Notes: generated by a model not told the origin, from the letters alone. A stretch of DNA of 64,000 nt from Methylocaldum marinum (GCF_003584645.1 NZ_AP017928.1:3758395-3822394), one strand, 5' to 3'. Counted from the stretch's first letter, positions 38,098 to 48,074 are shown. Made by a program: numbers and translations.

Positions 38098-38202
38098 GTT
38101 ACGACTGACACCTTAAATCACACGCGAATACCAGCATCAGGCCGGCGCTCCGCCTGCCGCGCCGGCCCCGGCAACTCGGCCCATCGGTCGTGTCGTCCAT
38201 TT

Positions 38203-38259
38203 CCTACAGAAAAATCAGCACAGGACTACAAGCCTTTTTGCCTCGGTTGCAAGAAGATA
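38203..38259 (+). promoter_or_regulatory. 57-nt conserved upstream element, copy B
   Basis: Begins CCTACAGAAAAATCAGC and ends AAGAAGATA with TACAAGCCTTTTTGCCTCGG in the middle. It lies about 310 nt before FecR-barrel copy 2 and aligns gaplessly with copies A and C. Confidence 0.55.
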
Positions 38260-38573
38260 CTCACGCCTGCAGTCCTCGTCGGTATGAATGCAAACCTCCC
38301 GCAAGCCGCGTGAACCCATCTCCAAACCAACGAACGAAATCCGTCTTCCGAAGGCCTTCGAAACCCGGTTACTTCTCTACAATTCGGAGCAAACGATTGG
38401 AGTAACTGATCGATCGAAGAAAGTCCCCGCCCCGTACGGGGGTTGCCTGAGTTTGCTGTCCGAATCCCTTCCGAGGCGTTTGGTTCGACCGTTTCCAGTC
38501 CCGGCCGATTTATTCCGAAAGGGAAACAACGGAGTACGTCTTGCAGCTACGGAAAAACGTTTGTCGGCACTTG

Positions 38574-41500
38574 ATGCAAAAATCTGCCAAATTATTCTTG
38601 ACCATTGTTGCATTTTTCACGAGCGGACCCGCTCTCTCGGATGCCTGTGAACAATGGGCCGCCCGTCTGGTGTCGGCGCAGGGACGGGTCGAGATCAAGC
38701 CTTCCGGCAAGCCGTCATGGGAGCCGGCCATGTCCGAGGAGACCTTCTGTCCCGGCGACAAGATCCGAACGCTGGCCCGAAGCCGCGCATCGTTGCTCCT
38801 GCCGAATCAAACCTACATCGCGCTCGATCAGGACACTATCGTGGTCTTTTCGGATGGAAAGGCGGAAGCGCCGTCCTGGCTCGAACTGCTCACCGGCGCC
38901 CTGTACGCCCGCAGCCGGACGTCCAAGCCGCTCGACATCCGAACCCCATACATCAACGCCGCCATCAAGGGCACCGAGTTCCTCATCAAGGCGGGTCCCG
39001 AGGGCGGCCAGGTCACGGTCTTCGAAGGCGAGGTCGAGACCTCCAATACTAAGGGACAGGTCGTGCTCAAGGACGGCCAGACCGCCGTCGCAGCCCTCGG
39101 CGAGGCGCCGCGCCTGGCCCTGGATCTGCGGCCGGAAGACAGCGTCCAGTGGGCGCTTTATTTCCCGCCGCTGGTGGACTACGCCGCCCTGCAGGCGCGC
39201 GTGCGCGACCCGCACGTCGCCGAAGCCCTCCGCCTTTATGCCGACGGCGACATCGTCGAAGCCCTGGCCGCGCTCGATCGCGTGCCGGACGCGCGCCGCG
39301 ATGTCGATTTCGCCGCCCTCTACGCCGGCCTGCTCCTGAGCGTGGGCCGGGTGGACGAAGCGGAACCGCTGCTGGCCGCCCAGGCCCGGGGGGCGAAAGC
39401 GCCTGCCGCCATCGACGCCTTACGCGCGGTCATCGCCCTCGCCCGCAACCGGAAGCCGGAAGCGCTCGACCTCGCGAATAGGGCGGTGCAAACCGACCCC
39501 GCTGCGGCTTCGGGCTGGATGGCGCAATCCTATGCACGCCAGGCCGCGTTCGATCTCGAAGGCGCGCTGGCCAGCATCGACCGCGCGGCCGCGCTCGATC
39601 GCGGCGATGCCCTGGTCGAAGCCCGCCGGGCGGAACTCCTGGCCGGCCTGGGGCGCTGGTCCGATGCACGCAAGGCCGCCGAGCATGCGGTCCGGATCAA
39701 CCCGCGCCATCCCCGCGCCCATGTCGTCTTGGGCTTCGTCGAACTCATGGACGGGGATGCCTCCGAAGCGCTGGCGAGCTTCGGGAAAGGCGCCGAGCTC
39801 GATTCCGCCGATCCCCTGGCCCGCTTCGGCTCGGGGCTGGCTCTGGTGCGCAAGGGCGAGCTGAAGGAGGGTACGGCGGCGATCGAGACCGCCGCCAGCC
39901 TCGACCCCGGCGACGCCCTGATCCGCAGCTATCTCGGCAAGGCTTATTACGAGCAGAAACGCAACGCAGTCGCCGAAAAGCAGTTCGACCTCGCCAAGAC
40001 CTTCGATCCCAAGGACCCCACGCCCTGGTTCTACGAAGCGATCAAGAAGCAGACCGAAAACCGGCCGGTGGAAGCGTTCAAGGAACTGCAACGCGCGATC
40101 GAGCTGAACGACAACCGCGCGGTCTACCGTTCCAAGCTCGCTCTGGACGACGACCTCGCCGCCCGCAGCGCCGCCCTGGGGCGCATCTACACCGATCTCG
40201 GCTTCGGCCAGCGCGCCGTGGTCGAAGGCTGGCGCTCGCTCAGCGTCGAGCCGGGCAATTATTCCGCGCACCGGCTGTTGGCCGATTCCTACTCGTCCCT
40301 GCCGCGGCACGAGATCGCCCGCGCTAGCGAAGTGCTGCAATCGCAGTTACTGCAGCCGATCAACACCACCCCGATACAGCCCCACCTAGCAGAAGGCCGG
40401 CTGCTGATTCCGGACGGCGCGGGGCCGTCGCGGCTTTCGTTCAACGAGTTCAACCCCATGTTCACCCGCGACCGCTTCAGCTTCCAGGCCTCCGGCATTG
40501 CGGGCAGCAACGACACCTTCGGGGAAGAGCTGGTGCATTCCGGGCTCTGGGACAACTTCTCCTACAGCCTTGGCCAGTTCCATTACGAGACCAACGGCTT
40601 CCGCAAGAACAACGACTTGCGCCAGGATATTTATAACGTCTTCGCCCAGGGCATGGTCAGCCCTAACTTGAGCATTCAGGCCGAATACCGGCACCGACAT
40701 TTGGAGCATGGGGATTTGCTGTTCTACGGCAACCTGGAGACTTTCGACGATAGCTTTCGGCGCGAGGTCACCACCGACAGCATTAGGACCGGCCTTCGTT
40801 ATTCGCCCACCGCGAACTCCGACGTCATTCTTTCGGCCATGTATCTGGACACGTTGCACAACCGCGTTGAAATGATCCTTTCCCGGATCCCGAAAAATCT
40901 TTCGGAGACCATGAGCCAGCGTGGCTTTGCAGGAGAAGCCCAGTACATCTACCGGCGCGACCCCTTCGATCTCATTTTAGGCGGCGGCCGCCGCGACTTG
41001 TCCGTCGAGTTGTCAAATGAGTTGGCAAGTAGCCTCGGCCTTTCCAGCGAGCGTATCGCTTACCACATCCGCCACAGTAATGCTTATCTGTATTCCCATA
41101 TTCGCTTTCCGAAGACCATGACCTGGACGCTGGGCATGAGCTACGATTCATCGTGCAATCAATGGGTGGGAGACTACGGCCAGGTCAACCCGAAAGTGGG
41201 ACTGGCGTGGGAACTCACGGCCGACACCATCCTACGCCTCGCCGCATTCCGAACTTTCGATCGTGGCGTCGAGCACGATGCCACGATCGAACCCACCCAG
41301 ATCGCAGGGTTCAATCAGTTCTTCGACGGTTACCCGACCACGGATGCCAGGCGCTACGGCATCGGTCTGGATCACAAGTTTTCGTCCGATCTCATGGTGG
41401 GTTTGGAGGCCTCGTTACGGGATATGATTACGCCTATCCTTCCGAAAGTGAGCCTGGATACGCAGAGCGAAATATTGAAACAAGAAGAAATGCTGTACCG

Positions 41501-41927
41501 TGCCTATGGCTACTGGGCGATCAACGATAATTTCGCTGCCGGCCTGGAGTATCAGTTCGATATTTACACGAGCGGCGATGAGACGAGATACCAGAATCAT
41601 ATCGCCCCGCTGAGTTTGAGTTATTTTCATCCCTCCGGCCTATCGAGCACTATCACGGTGACCTATGTCAATCAGGAGGCCCTCGAACGGAATGACCCTT
41701 CGTCTAGGAACCACGACGACAATCAGTTCGCACTGCTCGATTTTGCCCTGAGGTATCGTTTACCCAATCGCTTTGGCACAGCCGGATTCGTCGTAAAAAA
41801 CGTGCTGGACCAACAATTCGATTTCCTCGGGCAGAACTCCCTCGGCTATCGAACCGGGCGCCTGGAGGAGACGCCTTTGTTCATTCCGGAAAGGACGATG
41901 TTTTTTCACCTTACGCTGGCATTCTGA
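38574..41927 (+). CDS. FecR-TPR-beta-barrel outer-membrane protein, copy 2
   Basis: 1117 residues from the ATG at 38574, which matches the start of copy 1. It has the same layout: signal peptide (LFLTIVAFFTSGPALSDA), FecR-like domain, TPR solenoid and C-terminal barrel ending FFHLTLAF. From about base 38780 to 40795 the DNA is almost identical to copy 1. Beyond LRYSPTANSDVILSA the barrel halves diverge, with different loops (for example MILSRIPKNLSETMSQRG against NGSYTASQRG) but the same strand pattern. A remnant of the small peptide gene follows directly and an intact secreted Cys-tail gene about 580 nt later. It is probably the outer-membrane component matched to that protein, by inference from context. 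Confidence 0.8.
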   Translation: MQKSAKLFLTIVAFFTSGPALSDACEQWAARLVSAQGRVEIKPSGKPSWEPAMSEETFCPGDKIRTLARSRASLLLPNQTYIALDQDTIVVFSDGKAEAPSWLELLTGALYARSRTSKPLDIRTPYINAAIKGTEFLIKAGPEGGQVTVFEGEVETSNTKGQVVLKDGQTAVAALGEAPRLALDLRPEDSVQWALYFPPLVDYAALQARVRDPHVAEALRLYADGDIVEALAALDRVPDARRDVDFAALYAGLLLSVGRVDEAEPLLAAQARGAKAPAAIDALRAVIALARNRKPEALDLANRAVQTDPAAASGWMAQSYARQAAFDLEGALASIDRAAALDRGDALVEARRAELLAGLGRWSDARKAAEHAVRINPRHPRAHVVLGFVELMDGDASEALASFGKGAELDSADPLARFGSGLALVRKGELKEGTAAIETAASLDPGDALIRSYLGKAYYEQKRNAVAEKQFDLAKTFDPKDPTPWFYEAIKKQTENRPVEAFKELQRAIELNDNRAVYRSKLALDDDLAARSAALGRIYTDLGFGQRAVVEGWRSLSVEPGNYSAHRLLADSYSSLPRHEIARASEVLQSQLLQPINTTPIQPHLAEGRLLIPDGAGPSRLSFNEFNPMFTRDRFSFQASGIAGSNDTFGEELVHSGLWDNFSYSLGQFHYETNGFRKNNDLRQDIYNVFAQGMVSPNLSIQAEYRHRHLEHGDLLFYGNLETFDDSFRREVTTDSIRTGLRYSPTANSDVILSAMYLDTLHNRVEMILSRIPKNLSETMSQRGFAGEAQYIYRRDPFDLILGGGRRDLSVELSNELASSLGLSSERIAYHIRHSNAYLYSHIRFPKTMTWTLGMSYDSSCNQWVGDYGQVNPKVGLAWELTADTILRLAAFRTFDRGVEHDATIEPTQIAGFNQFFDGYPTTDARRYGIGLDHKFSSDLMVGLEASLRDMITPILPKVSLDTQSEILKQEEMLYRAYGYWAINDNFAAGLEYQFDIYTSGDETRYQNHIAPLSLSYFHPSGLSSTITVTYVNQEALERNDPSSRNHDDNQFALLDFALRYRLPNRFGTAGFVVKNVLDQQFDFLGQNSLGYRTGRLEETPLFIPERTMFFHLTLAF

Positions 41928-41975
41928 AGACTCCGAACTGATGTCCCGGAACGCATGCCAGTCAGGCCTGGGCGT

Positions 41976-42075
41976 ATGGGCGATCCGGCGCCACAACATC
42001 CCAACAGCGACACGGCTTGGGAATCGGCCGAACGCGAAGACGCGCCATGCGCACCCGGCCGTTCTCTAACCACCC
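41976..42075 (+). pseudogene. Remnant of the Cys-tail peptide gene behind barrel copy 2
   Basis: At the position equivalent to 34262 an ATG opens GDPAPQHPNSDTAWESAER, which matches the N-terminus of the 61-residue peptide (SDQASRQQKTNGAWELAKR). The hydrophobic segment and Cys tail are missing. The frame instead joins sequence resembling the region after the copy 1 hairpin (CGCGCACCC, CTCTCTAA) and runs into REPs. A deletion removed the functional end. Confidence 0.65.
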
Positions 42076-42082
42076 GATTTTT

Positions 42083-42274
42083 GTCGGGAATCCTTTCCCG
42101 ACGTCACGGCCCGGTCGAGCGTCTGCGTCGGCAAGGGATTGCCGACCTACGACCGGGCACCCTTGTAGGTCGGGAATCCTTTCCAATCGCAAACGGTGTC
42201 TCCGGGAGCACCGGAGCCACCCTTCCAATCGCAAACGGCGTCTTCGGGGGGCACCGAAGCCGCCCTTCCCGACG
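42083..42274. repeat. REP units with embedded second repeat family
   Basis: A GGGAA-type palindrome, a GGCAA-type palindrome and a third unit GTAGGTCGGGAATCCTTTCC appear in order. The third unit is interrupted by two tandem copies of CAATCGCAAACGG(T/C)GTC followed by a CCGGGAGCACCGG-type hairpin, before CCCGACGTCAC resumes. Confidence 0.85.
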
Positions 42275-42309
42275 TCACTCGGCCCGGCTTTCGGCTCTGT
42301 CGTCCAAAT

Positions 42310-42366
42310 CCTACAGAAAAATCAGCCATGACTGACAAGTCTTTTTAGCTCAGTTGCAGGAATATA
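42310..42366 (+). promoter_or_regulatory. 57-nt conserved upstream element, copy C
   Basis: Begins CCTACAGAAAAATCAGCC and ends GCAGGAATATA. It lies about 140 nt before the intact secreted Cys-tail gene. It matches copy B closely, and the terminal AAGATA/AATATA could be a -10 box. Confidence 0.55.
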
Positions 42367-42505
42367 TGCCAGGTTCATGCCACCGAATCGTGCGAACGTA
42401 AACCACCGGCATGCTTTCACGAATCAGTCCAACGACGACACGCAGAAGGGATTGACTCGCAAGGTTTTTGAACATTTCACTTGCAGCTGTTTTGGGAGAA
42501 ACCGA

Positions 42506-43141
42506 ATGTTGAGGAATCGACATCATCAGACTTTGTTAGGTTTGTTCGTGATTTCGATAGCGATCGCTCCCGCCGCTCAAGCGGCGGACGGCACGTGCGG
42601 CGTCGATAGCCTGAAAGGCCGGTACGGCTTTCAGGCGTCCGGTCGAGTGGACGGGCCGAGCAGAACGGAGACCGACCTCGATCTGACCAAGACCGAGACC
42701 GTCCATTTTGCCCAGGTGGGCACCCTCGAAGCCGACGGCAAAGGCCATGCCTGGCTCAGATTCACCGAATCCGCGAATACGACGACGCCCGCAACCGCTC
42801 GACAGGGCGCCACCTACACCGTCAACCCGGATTGCACCGGAACCCTCCGGTTCACGGTAGACGATGCCGAATCGGACACCGCCGCCGATGCCCCGGGCTA
42901 CGCCTTCGTCCTCAAGCCCGACCACGCCTTCAGCTTCATCGGCCTCGCCACCGGCACGGTCCTGACCGGCTCCGCCTGGCTCATCACCGATGCCGCCGGC
43001 GAGCCGGTTCCGGTTGCAGAGACATCTCCCGCCATCGCAGCACAACGCGTCACGCAAATTAGATATCGATGCGGAACCGACGGGTGCCCTCCGGACAGAG
43101 TGAGGGTCTCCGGAACAAACTACTGCATACCGTGTGACTGA
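42506..43141 (+). CDS. Secreted protein with four-cysteine C-terminal tail
   Basis: 211 residues from the ATG at 42506 with GGGAGA upstream. A longer frame to 42377 lacks a ribosome site. A signal peptide (TLLGLFVISIAIAPAAQA) is followed by DGTCGVDSLKGRYGFQASGRV, KTETVHFAQVGTLEADGKGHAW, ATYTVNPDCTGTLRFTVDD, GYAFVLKPDHAFSFIGLATGTVLTGSAW. This is a beta-rich domain with a two-Cys pair. The tail has the pattern C-x4-C-P-x11-C-I-P-C-D at the very end. It is the intact paralogue of the gene broken by TAA at 34848. Its position behind barrel copy 2 makes it the best candidate cargo of that protein. Biochemical function unknown. Confidence 0.75.
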   Translation: MLRNRHHQTLLGLFVISIAIAPAAQAADGTCGVDSLKGRYGFQASGRVDGPSRTETDLDLTKTETVHFAQVGTLEADGKGHAWLRFTESANTTTPATARQGATYTVNPDCTGTLRFTVDDAESDTAADAPGYAFVLKPDHAFSFIGLATGTVLTGSAWLITDAAGEPVPVAETSPAIAAQRVTQIRYRCGTDGCPPDRVRVSGTNYCIPCD

Positions 43142-43351
43142 CTTTAGCCGGGATTGCCGATGGACGCAGCAGTACGCCCATCGGCAATCCCGCAACTTGC
43201 GCGAGCGTGCTTAAACCCGCCTAACCCCGGCCGTCTCGCCGGGGCACCTGTGAAACGGCACCCTCGTGCCGCCCGATCTCCTCCAAGTTCCTCCGCAATA
43301 AACGGCCCGGACCGCGGTCGAAATAAAAAGCTCAGGTTTTCTTGATTCGAA

Positions 43352-44758
43352 TTGAAAGCGATGTGGAATTACCGATTGCCAAATACCGGCGTTTTTTTGG
43401 CAATCGCATTGTGGTTTCTATTGGTCGCCGGCGGGAGTAGAGCGGATGTGACGGCTTTTATCGGCGCTACCTTGATCGATGGCACCGGCGGCGTTCCGCG
43501 CGCCGACGCGGTGATTCTCGTCCGGGACGGGCGGATTGCCGCCGTGGGAAGCCGGAACGAGATAAGGATTCCGCCCGAAACGCGGGTGGTCGATGCGAGC
43601 GGTAAATGGATCGTTCCCGGCCTGATCGACGCCCACATTCACTTTTTTCAATCGGGCGGCCTTTATACCCGCCCGGACGTGATCGATCTGCGGGAGACTC
43701 GCCCTTATGGGGACGAGATCCGCAGCCTCAGGGAACGCATTCCCGATACTTTGGCCCGCTATGTGGCGAGCGGCGTTACCTCGGTGGTGGACGTCGGCGG
43801 CCCGTTGTGGACCTTCCAGGTGCGGGATCGCGCGATGCGAACCGAATTGGCGCCGCGCGTTGCGGCGACCGGGCCGCTGATTGCGACTTATTTTCCGCGG
43901 GAGCTCAAGGCCGACGATCCGGCGCTGATCAAGGTGGATTCCGCCGCGGAGAGCCGGTCTGCGGTACGGGAAATCCTGGCGCACAAGCCGAACCTCATCA
44001 AAATCTGGTTCATTCCGCTGCCCGGTCGGAGCCTTGTGTTTCAGACCGCCGTGGTCGAGGCGGCGATAGAGATGAGCCATGCGGTCGGCACACGGGTCGT
44101 TGTGCACGCGACCGATCTGGAGACCGCACGTGCGGCAGTGGTGGCCGGTGCGGACATTCTGGCCCATAGCGTGGATGACCGCCGGGTCGACGAGGCCTTC
44201 ATCAAGCTGTTGAAGGATCGCGGCGTGGTGTACGTGACTACCCTGGTCGTCAACGAGGGTTACGAGGAGGTCCTCGGGAGGAAGGTGCGATTGACGGATA
44301 TCGAGCGCCGCCTCGGCGATCCCGAAGTGATCGCGACCTTCGATGACTTGGCCGGCCTGCCCGCCCGAAAAAGACCCTGGGCTTACCGCTGGTTCAGCCG
44401 GGATGTCGCGTTCTGGAATCTGAAACGCTTGCAGGACAGTGGCGTGACCATAGCCGCCGGGACCGATGCCGGCAATATCGGCACCTTGCACGGGCCGGCG
44501 TTGCACCGGGAGTTCGAGCTGATGGCCGAGGCCGGACTCTCGCCCGGGGAGATTCTGGCGGCCGCGACCCGGGGCGGAGCGCGCGTCATGGGGCGCAGCG
44601 CCGAATTGGGAACCGTGGAGCAGGGCAAGCTCGCCGATTTCGTGCTGCTCGACGCCGATCCGCTGGCCGACGTTGCTCATTTGCGCCGCATTTTTCGCGT
44701 GGTCAAGGGCGGGGAAATGTTCGATCCCCGGGCCTTTGAACCTGGAAACGGCGGTTAA
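43352..44758 (+). CDS. Secreted amidohydrolase family protein
   Basis: 468 residues. An N-terminal hydrophobic signal or anchor (TGVFLAIALWFLLVAGGS) is followed by the imidazolonepropionase-like amidohydrolase fold. Motifs: GATLIDGTGGVPRADAVILVRDGRIAAVG, the metal motif VPGLIDAHIHFF, NLIKIWF (Lys position), VVVHATDLETARAAVVAGADILAHSV with the His ligands, AAGTDAGN with the catalytic Asp, and GTVEQGKLADFVLLDADPLAD. It hydrolyses C-N bonds of a small cyclic or peptide substrate, such as Xaa-Pro dipeptides, in related enzymes. The substrate is not predictable. It stands alone on its strand. Confidence 0.88.
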   Translation: MKAMWNYRLPNTGVFLAIALWFLLVAGGSRADVTAFIGATLIDGTGGVPRADAVILVRDGRIAAVGSRNEIRIPPETRVVDASGKWIVPGLIDAHIHFFQSGGLYTRPDVIDLRETRPYGDEIRSLRERIPDTLARYVASGVTSVVDVGGPLWTFQVRDRAMRTELAPRVAATGPLIATYFPRELKADDPALIKVDSAAESRSAVREILAHKPNLIKIWFIPLPGRSLVFQTAVVEAAIEMSHAVGTRVVVHATDLETARAAVVAGADILAHSVDDRRVDEAFIKLLKDRGVVYVTTLVVNEGYEEVLGRKVRLTDIERRLGDPEVIATFDDLAGLPARKRPWAYRWFSRDVAFWNLKRLQDSGVTIAAGTDAGNIGTLHGPALHREFELMAEAGLSPGEILAAATRGGARVMGRSAELGTVEQGKLADFVLLDADPLADVAHLRRIFRVVKGGEMFDPRAFEPGNGG

Positions 44759-44858
44759 ACGCTTGGAAGGCGTAGAAACGCCGCATGGATTCCGGCCGTC
44801 CCGCGTCACCGCGGCCGACAGGCGAAGACTCGTAGGATGCGGTGAACGAAGGGAACCG

Positions 44859-44954
44859 CCCTTCGACTGAGCTCAGGACAGGCCCTTCGACTGAGCTCAG
44901 GACAGGCCCTTCGACCCAGCTCAGGACAGGCCCTTCGACCTAGCTCAGGACAGG
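44859..44954. repeat. Tandem repeat, four copies of 24 bp
   Basis: The unit CCCTTCGACTGAGCTCAGGA plus CAGG is repeated four times without gaps, with small changes in the last two copies (CCCAG, CCTAG). The same unit occurs at 17145-17190. It is preceded by GTAGGATGCGGTGAACGAAG, another dispersed intergenic repeat. Confidence 0.92.
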
Positions 44955-44999
44955 CATCGATCGCGGCCTTGCGATCGCAAACGGCCATCCGGGGAGCAG

Positions 45000-45062
45000 G
45001 TCGGCAATCCCTTGCCGACGAACCGGTTGGCCCAGCTGCACCGTCGGCAAGGGATTGCCGAC
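45000..45062. repeat. REP pair
   Basis: GTCGGCAATCCCTTGCCGAC and its inverted partner GTCGGCAAGGGATTGCCGAC are separated by 23 nt. The GTAG heads are altered here. Confidence 0.88.
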
Positions 45063-45159
45063 TCGCTGCACTCCATCAAAGCGTACGACCGTCGTTTCCG
45101 AATCGAGCGGAACCGCCGGCCGGACAATCGCGAAACAAAGGTTCGACCGATTCATTCGG

Positions 45160-47115
45160 CTAGCGCGGGTCGAACACCAGATAGAATTGGGCCTGCTGCG
45201 CCATACCTTCGACATAGATGCCGCGGCGCGTGTAAGGGGCCGCGGAATCGGGGACGGTTCCCACAAACACCCGCTCCATGGCGCTTCCGGAAATTTGCAG
45301 GGAAAATCGCCGATCGCCGCAGTGAAGCGAGGCGCGCCAGTTTCCCGGAGTATGGTAGGTGGTCCAGTCGCTCCAGTATTGGAAAGGACTGGAAGTGGGC
45401 AGCGGCGCTCCTTCCGGTAAGACCTCGGCACCGCTGGTCACGGAGCAGGGCGTGTTCATGACCAAACCGATCGCTCGCGGGGTTTCCGAGTCGGTTTTCA
45501 CCACCACTCTATCGGTGAACGTCCGGGTCCCGATAACGAGGCGCCTCGAGGCCGTTACGCCTTTGGCATAGGTCGGATGAGCAGCCTCCGCCAACGAGCC
45601 ATCCGTGGAGACGTCGAGGAGCTGCCCTTCGGACGGCCAGGGCGATTGCCCGGAACCGTCGACCAGAGGCACGTTGTGGGCCGGCGCCCGGCGGAAATAT
45701 CCTAGGTGCAGCGGAGAGCCGAAGCCGACGGTGCCGGCGTCTTTCAGAATCCAGGTGTCTCCGTACTGCAGTTCATAAGTAAGCGCTTCCTGCTGAGCAT
45801 GAAAGGGGGCTTTCTGTCCGTAGCGCAACATGGCGTGCCAGCCGTTTTTCACGATTTGGACGGCGTCCAGGCCCGGCACCGGCCCCGATACCACCTCGGG
45901 CAGTACCGGTGTCGACTCGACCGCCTTGGGCGGATCGAGCAAAGTGTCCCAGGTCAGCTGGTCCCTCGCTTCTTCCAGCCCGATCCAGGTCGGCAGAACC
46001 CGGCGCGACGAAGCCCACAGGTCGCGGTTCGGTGCCTTGCGATTGGGAGGCGAGTCGTTGAGAGTCGGTGCGTCTTCATTGGCGAAGCGGACGGTCACCG
46101 GTGAAATCATCAGATTCTGCGCGATCCAGAGTTGCCGCGCGAACTCGGCCAGTCGCCCGCGCAGGGACGCGCCGATCAGCATTTCCACCAGGGCCTTGAC
46201 CGTGTAATCCTGGTAGGAAAGCGAGTTTTCGTACCAGAACCAGTCCGGTGATACGCCTGTCTCCAGGAGCGAAGGAATACCCAGGGTCGAATTCTTGCCG
46301 AAATCGATCAGCTCCGGTTGTTCGAACTCGAGTCCGATCAGCGTCACCGCCGCGGCATGCCAGACGGCGATGTTGTGGACCTCGCGCGCCGAAGCCATCA
46401 CATTGGTCGCCAACGGCAGGAACAGTCCTTCGCGCCAGTGGTCGGCGCGAGCAGCCGGGACATGGGGCTTAAGCAGCCGGACCGCTTCGATCAACACCAG
46501 GGCGCGGGTCGCTTCGTCCAGACTTTGGCTCAACAGCTGGGCCTGGCCGTTCCAGGTCTGCAGGGGAAAACCGAGGTAGGCGTCGGCGTAGAAATCGAGC
46601 TGCGAAACCGCCCAATCGAGATAGCGTCTGTCGTCCGTCAGGCGGAACAGCCGGGCCGCGTCCAGCACGCGATCGATGTTGTAGATCCGATTGTGGGTGA
46701 TCCAGGCGGCACGCATTTTTTCGTAGCCGGGTTCGTCGGGCGGTATCGGCTGATCGGGGGTCCAGTTGAGGAGAGCGCCCGTGTCCGGATCGATGTAATC
46801 GTGGACCCAGCCGGCGACCCAGTCCGCGCTCTCGCGGGGCTGGCTCATCCAGGTGTTGAGCCAGTCGGTTCGTTCCTGCAACCAGGGGGCCCAGCGCGGG
46901 TCCTGTGCGATCCGCCGGCGGGCTGCGTCCCAATACTCGCGGGCGGCGCGGGCCGGCGAATAGCCGCCTTCGCCGGCCTTGAGCTCGGCGAAGGCGGCCT
47001 TGATTTCCTGATTGTCGGGCAGACCTTGGGCAGGCCCGGTGTCATCGGCTAGCGCTTCGAAAACGGCTCCCGACAGGACCAGGGCCAGCCCGCCACATAA
47101 TCGTCGACGTCTCAT
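45160..47115 (-). CDS. Heparinase II/III-alginate lyase-like secreted protein
   Basis: 651 residues from the ATG at 47115 (GGGAGAG upstream). A signal peptide (RRRRLCGGLALVLSGAVFEALA) precedes an alpha/alpha-toroid domain at about 60-400 (GYSPARAAREYWDAARRRIAQD, THNRIYNIDRVLDAARLFRLTDDRRYLDWAVSQLDFYADAY, VHNIAVWHAAAVTLIGLEF, FWYENSLSYQDYTVKALVEML). A beta-sandwich domain follows from about 420 (GWHAMLRYGQKAPFHAQQEALTYELQYGD, HNVPLVDGSGQSPWP, DRVVVKTDSETPRAIGLVMNTPC). Asn-x-Tyr-Tyr-like and His positions typical of polysaccharide lyases are plausible. It probably degrades an anionic polysaccharide outside the cytoplasm. No other polysaccharide genes are beside it. Confidence 0.75.
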   Translation of the reverse strand: MRRRRLCGGLALVLSGAVFEALADDTGPAQGLPDNQEIKAAFAELKAGEGGYSPARAAREYWDAARRRIAQDPRWAPWLQERTDWLNTWMSQPRESADWVAGWVHDYIDPDTGALLNWTPDQPIPPDEPGYEKMRAAWITHNRIYNIDRVLDAARLFRLTDDRRYLDWAVSQLDFYADAYLGFPLQTWNGQAQLLSQSLDEATRALVLIEAVRLLKPHVPAARADHWREGLFLPLATNVMASAREVHNIAVWHAAAVTLIGLEFEQPELIDFGKNSTLGIPSLLETGVSPDWFWYENSLSYQDYTVKALVEMLIGASLRGRLAEFARQLWIAQNLMISPVTVRFANEDAPTLNDSPPNRKAPNRDLWASSRRVLPTWIGLEEARDQLTWDTLLDPPKAVESTPVLPEVVSGPVPGLDAVQIVKNGWHAMLRYGQKAPFHAQQEALTYELQYGDTWILKDAGTVGFGSPLHLGYFRRAPAHNVPLVDGSGQSPWPSEGQLLDVSTDGSLAEAAHPTYAKGVTASRRLVIGTRTFTDRVVVKTDSETPRAIGLVMNTPCSVTSGAEVLPEGAPLPTSSPFQYWSDWTTYHTPGNWRASLHCGDRRFSLQISGSAMERVFVGTVPDSAAPYTRRGIYVEGMAQQAQFYLVFDPR

Positions 47116-48074
47116 CGTTTTAACTCTCCCTTGACTCTTGAGTATAAAAAAGTAGCTTTTGAATGAGCTTAGAAGTCCAAGCGCAATTTCGGCGGTCTCG
47201 GCGGCGATTTGAGCAACCTGAAATACCCTTGGACGAGGTGAGGCCGGGCAAGCCGCCGGCAACTGCTCCCGGCGTATCGAAAATGGATGACATGATGTAA
47301 GCTGTCCCATTGAATACCCTGGTCCTCGCCGTTTTTTATCCTTCTGGATACTCGGCGCATATTCGGTATATGGACCGATTTGATAAACGAGTTTTTTGTT
47401 TTTGGACTCGTGGCCAAAACGGTTCTTGATTCCCCGATATGACTGTATTTGACCAGAACGCTTTCCGCCTCCGGACTCTCGTTCCGGCCCGTCGTTCCCA
47501 GCGGGAAAGGGTTCGATTTACGTCGCGGAAGGTACTGTTTGCGGGCAAATTGCATGTATTCCATTCTTGCGGATTCCCGGCCGGCCGAGCATGATGCCGG
47601 ACCGGTCAAAGCGGGTCGCGGTTTAAAAATTACGGATCGGCTCAAGGAAGCTCTGATTAAGTCTCCAATTCGGAGAAGCGACCTGCGCAACGGTTTGACC
47701 AAACTGGCCCTCACCCAACCCAGTCACTCCGCACATGCCCTGTGCGGAGCCGCAAGCGGCGCTCACGCGTGCACCCGTTCGCCGGGAGCGAACGGGAACG
47801 TGCGAAGCACGGCCCGAAGGGCGAGCCTCAGGGATGAGCCGAGTAAATCGGCAGTCGTGCCGATTTGCCCCGGAGGGAGAGGGTTTATTCAGAGCTTCCT
47901 TAAAACCATACCCGAACTGTACTAAGGACTTTCTTTAAACTATGGATTTAATTTAAAGGCTAAGCGCATTTTGAATCGTGATCCTGGCCACAAAACTGAA
48001 AATGCGCAGATGATTTCGGCGATATATTCGGCAGGCGGGATGAATCCTCGGGAATTTACGACTCCGCTCGGAAC
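47116..48074. other. 960-base region without a supported gene
   Basis: Open frames here (for example 47169-47714 on the minus strand) have no ribosome sites and no regular protein pattern. From 47642 to 47910 lies a composite repeat: AAGGAAGCTCTGATTAAGTC with TCCAATTCGGAGAAGCGACC (also at 48649-48690), CCTCACCCAACCCAG, and sequence shared with 26500-26600, ending GGAGGGAGAGGG. It acts like a MITE or large hairpin remnant. Confidence 0.55.

Noticed and set aside
43418-44809. 463-residue minus-strand open frame
   Set aside because: Shadow of the amidohydrolase gene.
47169-47714. 181-residue minus-strand frame
   Set aside because: No ribosome site, overlaps repeat sequence and the heparinase-gene leader, basic low-complexity translation.
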